This document shows, piece after piece, positions 59,010-64,000 of a stretch of 64,000 nt of DNA. The notes under the pieces were generated by a model. The model saw only the letters and a program-made list of their open reading frames with translations. It did not search any database and had not been told where the DNA came from. How positions within the stretch are numbered: position 1 is the first letter of the stretch; each line of letters opens with the position of its first letter. This stretch comes from Candidatus Peregrinibacteria bacterium GW2011_GWF2_43_17 (GTDB lineage: Bacteria; Patescibacteriota; Gracilibacteria; UBA1369; UBA12470): contig LCFW01000001.1 of the NCBI GenBank assembly GCA_000999315.1, forward strand, positions 1-64,000. Direction: 5' to 3'. The position numbers and the translations under genes are program-made.

Positions 59010-59801
59010 TTAAAAATTTATATTCGATATGCCGCTGACCAGCGCGTATGAAAGGGCGACCACGATAATGCCTACGATTGAGTAAAGAATGATATTTGTA
59101 GCCTTTTTAACGTCTTCTTCGTTGCCTCTTGCCGTAACATACAGAATGCCCGAGTAAACCAATGCCACGAATACTATCGTGCTGGTTATATACAGAATGA
59201 TATTTATCGCTTTCGGGAGAACGTCCTTTATTAAATCGCCTCCCGGCAGAGATGCTCTTTGTGAGTTGGGAGACTTTTCTATCAATTCTTCTTCGGATGG
59301 CAAAAGTTCGTTGAGTTTGTCGTCCAATGTGGCTTCTTCCGCTTGCGCCGTGTCGGCTTTGAATATATTCGCATCCAAATTCAACGAGCCGATAATTGAT
59401 ACTATCGCGTATGAGAATATGGCAAGTAAGAGGCCTACCAGAGCGAATATGATGGTTTTTTTGGCCGAGCCCACTTGTTCATCGTTGCCGTAAGCTGTCA
59501 AGAGTCTTATGCCTCCGATAAGCATTCCGACAAACGATACGACTCCGACTATGCCTATAAATCCGGCTATGAAGCCGGGGATGGCTTGGTTTTTGAAGTA
59601 ATCCTGGACGTCTTGTTGCGAAGCTCCTTCCGTCGCTCCGGGTAAAAGGTCAGGTTTCGGGATGGTTGGGGCTACGGTGTTTGTGTCTTCTTCTTCGGTC
59701 GGGGTGTCGTTGGCTGTGGCGTTCGCGATTTTTGCCAAAGACGGAGTGACAAGGTTGAGCGCGATGACTGCGAATGTGAGAAGTATTAAGATTTTTTTCA
59801 T
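59010..59801 (-). CDS. Small membrane protein with two TrbC/VirB2-like modules
   Basis: 263 residues: signal peptide, then two copies of the helix-turn-helix module, first with LTAYGNDEQVGSAKKTIIFA and LVGLLLAIFSYAIVSII, second with VTARGNEEDVKKATNIILYS and IVGIIVVALSYALVSGI. About 50 acidic residues separate the copies. This looks like an internal duplication or fusion of a single-module ancestor. Spaced 1-2 bp from its neighbours, so co-transcribed. Confidence 0.78.
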   Translation of the reverse strand: MKKILILLTFAVIALNLVTPSLAKIANATANDTPTEEEDTNTVAPTIPKPDLLPGATEGASQQDVQDYFKNQAIPGFIAGFIGIVGVVSFVGMLIGGIRLLTAYGNDEQVGSAKKTIIFALVGLLLAIFSYAIVSIIGSLNLDANIFKADTAQAEEATLDDKLNELLPSEEELIEKSPNSQRASLPGGDLIKDVLPKAINIILYITSTIVFVALVYSGILYVTARGNEEDVKKATNIILYSIVGIIVVALSYALVSGISNINF

Positions 59802-59802
59802 A

Positions 59803-60480
59803 TTAATTTGTGAAAAATGTTGGGTTGATCGTGTAAAGTATCAATGCCGATAAAAACAGGAGCGCCAAACCCGCGAGAGCCTGAGTGATTCTGTTTTTCG
59901 CGGAACTGATATCTTCTCCTCTCGATGCGGTGATTTGGATGCCGCTAATGACTATGAGAAGGACGCAAATGATGCCGACGATGCTTGCCGCCCATCTGTA
60001 AAGTTGCATCGCGTAAAATTTGAGCAAGTTGATGCCGGAAGTTGAGATGATGAGCTGGATCGGGGTGCATAAGTCGGCGATGTTTTCGCAGGCTACCGGG
60101 TCATCTTCGTATACGCTTATGATTTCGCTTGTGCACCTGCCGTCTTCCGTGAGGGAGTCTTTACAGCAGTAACCTTTGTAGGCGCTTACTATAATCGAAC
60201 CCGATATGGCTGTTTCCGAATTTTCGGATGATAAAGATTCGGAAAGTTCCACTACGCGGGCCGTTTTTGGGTCGAAATCATTTCCAAGCATAGAGCCTGC
60301 TTTTTCTTCGATGAATGTCGTGAATGAGTATGATGCGGTTGTCGGGTCGTCGTCTTCACATTTGTGTGTGAGTTTTTCTTCGGTTAACGCATCCTCCGCT
60401 GTATCCGCGAGCGCTATTGCGTTCGGCAGAAACAGAAGCAGTAAAAGCGAGATCGAAATTAAGATTTTAGCTTTGAACAT
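59803..60480 (-). CDS. Exported Cys-containing membrane protein with TrbC/VirB2-like module
   Basis: 225 residues: signal peptide ending ALADT, a Cys-containing extracytoplasmic domain (about 25-150, including YCCKDS and several more Cys), then a first membrane helix (IVGIICVLLIVISGIQITAS), the polar turn RGEDISSAKNRITQ and a second helix (ALAGLALLFLSALILYTI). Overlaps the upstream gene by 14 bp. Confidence 0.75.
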   Translation of the reverse strand: MFKAKILISISLLLLLFLPNAIALADTAEDALTEEKLTHKCEDDDPTTASYSFTTFIEEKAGSMLGNDFDPKTARVVELSESLSSENSETAISGSIIVSAYKGYCCKDSLTEDGRCTSEIISVYEDDPVACENIADLCTPIQLIISTSGINLLKFYAMQLYRWAASIVGIICVLLIVISGIQITASRGEDISSAKNRITQALAGLALLFLSALILYTINPTFFTN

Positions 60481-60940
60481 ATAGAAGAGATTGAACGAAT
60501 GTTACGAGTATGTACGAAGTCAGAGAGAGTATCAGACCGATAATCGCTTGAGTGATGATGGCTTTACCTTTTTGGACTTTGCTGTCGTCGCCTTGCGAGG
60601 AGAGCATGAGCAAGCCTCCGATTATGATCAGAATCATGCAGAATGTGCCGATAACTTTTATAAGAAAATCTATTACGTCGAGGATGAAGCCGAGGATTGG
60701 TGCTTGATCCTCGTCGTCAAGATAGCCTTGTTCTTGTCCTTCTGTTGTCAGAAGTTCTCCAACGTCAAAGGATCCCAAACTGTCGTATGTCGGTGTATCG
60801 GGCGTAGGGTCGGTGTCGGATCCGCTTGCACCCGAGTCGATTCCCGTATCTGTGGTGCTTTCCTCCGCCATCGCGATGTTCGTTTGAGCGATCAGAAGGG
60901 TTGTAATTGCCAAGATTGTGAGTACGAATTTTTTAATCAT
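60467..60940 (-). CDS. Small membrane protein with TrbC/VirB2-like module, after pilT
   Basis: 157 residues: signal peptide (ends NIAMA), an acidic Ser/Thr/Asp linker, helix one (VIGTFCMILIIIGGLLMLSS), turn QGDDSKVQKGKAII and helix two (AIIGLILSLTSYILVTFVQS). Starts 6 bp after the pilT stop. Membership in one operon with a pilus-retraction ATPase suggests a secretion- or pilus-related role; this is inference. Confidence 0.75.
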   Translation of the reverse strand: MIKKFVLTILAITTLLIAQTNIAMAEESTTDTGIDSGASGSDTDPTPDTPTYDSLGSFDVGELLTTEGQEQGYLDDEDQAPILGFILDVIDFLIKVIGTFCMILIIIGGLLMLSSQGDDSKVQKGKAIITQAIIGLILSLTSYILVTFVQSLLYVQS

Positions 60941-60946
60941 ATGTTT

Positions 60947-61990
60947 TTAATCTTCAAATTCCATCGGTAAATATTTCATGGCTTCTTCTTTTGTGATTTT
61001 GCCTGTGGTGGCCAATTCCAAAAGTGAGCGTTTCATGGTTTGCATGCCTTCGTTCCTGCTGGTTTCGATAACGGTGTCTATTTGATGCGTGGCTCCTTTT
61101 CTGATCAGGTTCGCAGTGGCATGATTTTGGAGCATGAATTCAACCGCGGGGACTTGGGATTTCGAGTCGGCCGTTTTGACAAGTCTTTGCCAAATTATCG
61201 CTTTTAATATTTCCGCGAGCTGGGCTTTGATTTGATTTTGCTGATCCGAAGGGAAGACGTCTACGATTCTGCTTATAGTTTTGGCGGTTCCGCTTGTGTG
61301 TACCGTGGAAAGGACCAGATGTCCCGTTTCCGCGGCCGTTATCGCGAGTGAAATTGTTTCCAAGTCGCGCATTTCACCGACGAGAATGACATCGGGACTT
61401 TCTCTCAAAGATGATCTTAAAGCTTGCGCGAAATTTTTGCAGTGTGGGCCGACTTCGCGTTGATTGATTATCGAACGTGCCGGTTTGTGAATATATTCGA
61501 CCGGATCTTCGATTGTGATTATGTGTTTCGGGTATTTCTGGTTTATTTCGTTTATGATTGAAGCCAAAGTCGTTGATTTGCCGCATCCCGTCGGACCTGT
61601 TACGAGCACGAGTCCGCTGTTCATGTCTACGATTTGACGGATTGCTTGCGGGAGCCCCAACTCCTCAAACTTCGGGATATCGGCGGCGATCAATCTGAAA
61701 ACCCCGCCTATTCCGTTTCTTTGTTTGAAAACATTTACTCTGAAGTTTGCAATTTCCGGGACGGAAACCGAAAAATCAAGATCTTCCCCGGAGTCGAATA
61801 ATTGTTTTTGTTTATCCGAAAGAAGTTCGAAAATATACTCTTCCGTGGCTTCGCGAGTCAGTACGGGGTGGTCCTTGATTGCGACGATATCTCCGTTGAT
61901 TCTGAGGCATGGTTTCGCACCCGCTTCGAGTAACAGATCCGACGCCTTATATTGATTTACCGTTTTTAGAAGTTTGTCGAGCTTTAACAT
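60947..61990 (-). CDS. pilT: Pilus retraction ATPase PilT
   Basis: 347-residue hexameric ATPase that powers pilus retraction. Walker A GPTGCGKSTT at about 130, the Asp box ITIEDPVEYIH, Walker B DVILVGEMRDLET and the His box TGHLVLSTVHTSGT are all present, as is the C-terminal AIIWQRLV retraction-type region. Complete and of normal length. Start ATG 61990 follows an extended -10 promoter by about 20 bp. First gene of the run to 58459. The pilus assembly genes lie on the other strand at 52042-56937. Confidence 0.96.
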   Translation of the reverse strand: MLKLDKLLKTVNQYKASDLLLEAGAKPCLRINGDIVAIKDHPVLTREATEEYIFELLSDKQKQLFDSGEDLDFSVSVPEIANFRVNVFKQRNGIGGVFRLIAADIPKFEELGLPQAIRQIVDMNSGLVLVTGPTGCGKSTTLASIINEINQKYPKHIITIEDPVEYIHKPARSIINQREVGPHCKNFAQALRSSLRESPDVILVGEMRDLETISLAITAAETGHLVLSTVHTSGTAKTISRIVDVFPSDQQNQIKAQLAEILKAIIWQRLVKTADSKSQVPAVEFMLQNHATANLIRKGATHQIDTVIETSRNEGMQTMKRSLLELATTGKITKEEAMKYLPMEFED

Positions 61991-62010
61991 TGAGGTGTTT
62001 TAATCGTATT

Positions 62011-62019
62011 ATTATACCA
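62011..62019 (-). promoter_or_regulatory. pilT: Extended -10 promoter of the pilT operon
   Basis: Minus strand TGGTATAAT, an extended -10 (TGnTATAAT), 20 bp before the pilT ATG; -35 poor. Confidence 0.65.
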
Positions 62020-62102
62020 TAGAAAGCGGAATTACAGAAGACAGAATTACAGAAAAAAGATAAAAATCCCTTTCGGCTACAAACAGCTACGTAATTCAGA
62101 GT

Positions 62103-63062
62103 TTAATCCCTTATTTCCGCGAAAATCTTCTTTATATCGTCATAAGATTCAACTTGGACCAGTTTACTTCTGTATTTTGATGCGTCTTTGAATCCTTTGA
62201 TGTATGCGGCGAGATGTTTTCGCATTTCAAGAAGTCCTCTTCGGCCGCGCATTTTTATGTCTATTTTTGCGTGTTTGAGAATAAGCGGGATTTTTTCTTC
62301 GAGAGAGGTTGGTGGAGTATATTTCTTTCCTGTTAATGCGGATGCGATTTCGGCCATAATCCACGGATTGCCGAAAGTTGCTCTGCCGACCATGATGCCA
62401 TCGAGTTTTTTGAGCCTTTTTAGGGCGATTTCGGCTGACGTGATGTCGCCGTTGCCGATGACCGGGATTTTCAGGTGTTTTTTTGCGAGGTAAATCGGTT
62501 CCCAGTCGGCTTTGCCCGAGAAGCCTTGCGCGGTTGTTCTGCCGTGGATTGTTAGCGCTTGTATGCCCGTTTGTTCCAGCATTTTTATGAAATCCAGAAA
62601 TTGTTTTTCGTTGTAAGTTTTAAATCCGATGCGCATTTTTACGGATACGGGGAGCCTGGTTGCTTTTACGGTTGTGCGGGCGATCTCTTCAGCGAGTTTC
62701 GGTGTAGTCAAGAGAGCCGAACCGTGCATTGAGTTCACAACTTTTCTTGCCGGGCAACCCATGTTTATGTCTATTCCGTCGGCGCCTTGGCTTGCTACGA
62801 TTTTTGCGGCTTCGCTGAAAAAATCCGGGTTTTTGCCGAAAAGTTGGACTATAAACGGGCGTTCTTTCTTTTTGTTAAATTCTAAAAATTCCAGAGTTTT
62901 CTCACCTCCGAATTTTATGCCATCAGCGCTTATTAATTCTGTTACGCAAATGGTTTCCGGTGCGATTTCTTTTACGATTTGTCGAAAAGGGGAGTCGGTG
63001 TATCCTGCCATCGGGGCGAGGAGGAGCATGGGTTTTTTATATTTCGACCAAGAAAACGGCAT
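62103..63062 (-). CDS. dus: tRNA-dihydrouridine synthase (DusB-like)
   Basis: FMN enzyme reducing uridines in tRNA. From ATG 63062 it has 319 residues. TIM-barrel motifs: MLLLAPMAGYTDSPFRQI at the FMN strand, INMGCPARKV with the catalytic Cys, VKMRIGF, LTIHGRTTAQGFSGKADW and VIGNGDI with the phosphate-binding VGRATFGNPW. The ten residues from the earlier ATG at 63092 do not match the family and are left out. Located between pilT and a pseudopilin-like gene. Confidence 0.95.
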   Translation of the reverse strand: MPFSWSKYKKPMLLLAPMAGYTDSPFRQIVKEIAPETICVTELISADGIKFGGEKTLEFLEFNKKKERPFIVQLFGKNPDFFSEAAKIVASQGADGIDINMGCPARKVVNSMHGSALLTTPKLAEEIARTTVKATRLPVSVKMRIGFKTYNEKQFLDFIKMLEQTGIQALTIHGRTTAQGFSGKADWEPIYLAKKHLKIPVIGNGDITSAEIALKRLKKLDGIMVGRATFGNPWIMAEIASALTGKKYTPPTSLEEKIPLILKHAKIDIKMRGRRGLLEMRKHLAAYIKGFKDASKYRSKLVQVESYDDIKKIFAEIRD

Positions 63063-63106
63063 AGACGAATAGACTAATAGACTTATAGCCACATAGTACC
63101 ATGGTT

Positions 63107-63865
63107 TTATTTCTTGACCTTAACTTTCGGTTTGGACTCTTCCGCGTTTGTGATGAAAATTACGTTTTCGGATGCCTCGTCTCTGTAGTCCGGATGATCG
63201 TTGACGCTTGCGCCGGTTGTAAGGATTGTATTTTCGGTTTCTTCTTCAAAAAGTCCCGCCAAGATGTATTCGGTTTCATATCCCGCGTAAGAATAAGCAA
63301 ATACGTTCCCGGCAGAGTCGGTTTGTCCGTCCATCGGATCGTATGGCATTTCATCTCCAAGCAATGCAACCAGTTCGTTCGTATCCGGATATGAGCTGTT
63401 TTCCTCGAAATATTTTTCAACCGACTCTTCGATGATTTGTAAATCCGCAAGCCTTTGGTTGTTTCTGATTTCGGTTTCCGATACCTCTTCCTTGGGTTGT
63501 TCTTCGGTGACAGGTTCTTTTTCCGGTGCTGTTTTTTCGATTTTATTTCCGAAAATCTTGAAATATATGAAAACTCCGCCTCCGATTATCGCGGCGATCA
63601 ATATTATGGCTATCAAATTAAGCAAAATTCCGTGAGAAGGTTTTTTTGCTATTGGTGTTTCTGTCGAAATTATCGTTTCTTCAAGTTTCGGCGTTTCGAG
63701 TTCCGCCAATATGGTTTTCGCTGATTGGTTTGTCGGATCTATTTCGAGAACTTCTTTGCATCCCGTGATGGCATCATCTTTTTTGCCTTGAGCTTGCCAT
63801 TCTTTGATTTGAGTAATGGCGTCTTGGATGGTTGCGTTTTGAGGTTGTTGATTTATTGGGTCCAT
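63107..63865 (-). CDS. TPR-like/membrane protein with GspG-like C-terminal domain
   Basis: 252 residues. The cytoplasmic N-terminus (about 10-65) has a TPR-like pair (AITGCKEVLEIDPTNQSAKT). One membrane span lies at about 78-100, followed by a Glu/Pro linker (about 105-130). Residues about 133-210 (ADLQIIEESVEKYFEENSSY, then PDTNELVALLGDEMPYDPMD) match the C-terminal lobe of GspG-type major pseudopilins but lack the prepilin signal. Fusion of a TPR anchor to a pilin-like domain is unusual. Starts 6 bp after the stop of the partial gene at the window end. Confidence 0.7.
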   Translation of the reverse strand: MDPINQQPQNATIQDAITQIKEWQAQGKKDDAITGCKEVLEIDPTNQSAKTILAELETPKLEETIISTETPIAKKPSHGILLNLIAIILIAAIIGGGVFIYFKIFGNKIEKTAPEKEPVTEEQPKEEVSETEIRNNQRLADLQIIEESVEKYFEENSSYPDTNELVALLGDEMPYDPMDGQTDSAGNVFAYSYAGYETEYILAGLFEEETENTILTTGASVNDHPDYRDEASENVIFITNAEESKPKVKVKK

Positions 63866-63871
63866 AATTTT

Positions 63872-64000
63872 TTAAAATAAATTGTCGGATTTTTCGGAGC
63901 CGAGTTTGGGGATTACGTTCTCGATAGCTCCCCATTCGCTCTCGCCGTGATCGGGTACCACAAGGGTGATTTCGTCGCCGGATTCGGCTTTGAAATATGT
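63872..64000 (-). CDS. C-terminal part of an unknown gene (cut by window end)
   Basis: Minus-strand frame open from the window end to TAA at 63872-63874: 42 residues including FKAESGDEITLVVPDHGESE and ending SEKSDNLF. No domain is recognisable from this fragment. It lies 6 bp upstream of the pseudopilin-like gene and is presumably co-transcribed. Confidence 0.7.
   Translation of the reverse strand, partial: TYFKAESGDEITLVVPDHGESEWGAIENVIPKLGSEKSDNLF

Noticed and set aside
1-64000. UGA recoded as glycine (Gracilibacteria/Absconditabacteria code)
   Set aside because: Conserved genes read through without internal UGA and several genes end with TGA at the expected place (for example 8607-8609), so the standard code applies.

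Overview
The window reads as a chromosomal segment of a Patescibacteria (Candidate Phyla Radiation) type bacterium. The evidence is: an AMP phosphorylase / ribose-1,5-bisphosphate isomerase pair; fermentative genes (pflB-pflA, pta-ackA) with no respiratory genes; short, tightly overlapping genes; many small single-membrane-span proteins of unknown function; and type IV pilus genes with TrbC/VirB2-like small membrane proteins. UGA is used as an ordinary stop, so the UGA-glycine code of Gracilibacteria/Absconditabacteria does not apply. The phylum assignment is an inference; no 16S rRNA or tRNA gene was seen. Shine-Dalgarno sequences are almost absent, starts are preceded by A/T-rich DNA, and several ATGs sit at or next to the predicted transcription start.

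Layout. 1-260: end of an IS200/IS605-like transposase and hairpins. 260-4850: base-excision repair (nth, nfo), unknown genes, an SLH-RlpA cell-wall protein, jag. 4863-6540: yidC-rnpA-rpmH. 6654-8800: phosphatase-like/beta-propeller membrane protein followed by a tandem pair of long inverted repeats. 8844-14857: pflB-pflA-AMP phosphorylase-R15P isomerase-deaminase on the minus strand. 14968-19640: two unknown genes, ackA, pta, PHP phosphoesterase. 19638-27413: small envelope genes, gltX, ftsK, secA. 27646-29881: unknown gene, a 295-bp palindromic mobile element bounded by CTAG, and a sugar phosphotransferase.

30157-43998 is an accessory surface region and the most unusual part: a large acidic-repeat membrane protein, a dockerin-like protein next to a membrane-anchored cohesin-like protein, two WxL-like proteins whose WxL tryptophans are tyrosine or phenylalanine, three DUF916-like (WxL-interacting) membrane proteins, a lipoprotein with a MYXO-CTERM-like tail and a 13-TM-class glycosyltransferase. 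One WxL-like gene has a perfect TTGACA-17-TATAAT promoter and its own terminator, as expected for an abundant surface subunit.

44046-52000: an unknown gene, rnpB, TPR and SLH proteins, galU, hsp20, ftsH, tilS, RNHCP protein. 52042-56937: pilN-pilO-pilC and four (pseudo)prepilins, then metG. 58459-61990: pilT and four co-oriented small membrane proteins carrying five copies of one two-helix module. 62103-64000: dus, a pseudopilin-like protein and the end of one more gene. Several hairpin families recur through the window: one core is identical in an intergenic hairpin and in tilS and nearly so in rnpB, while another keeps its loop and changes its stem. These suggest mobile or structurally selected palindromes.
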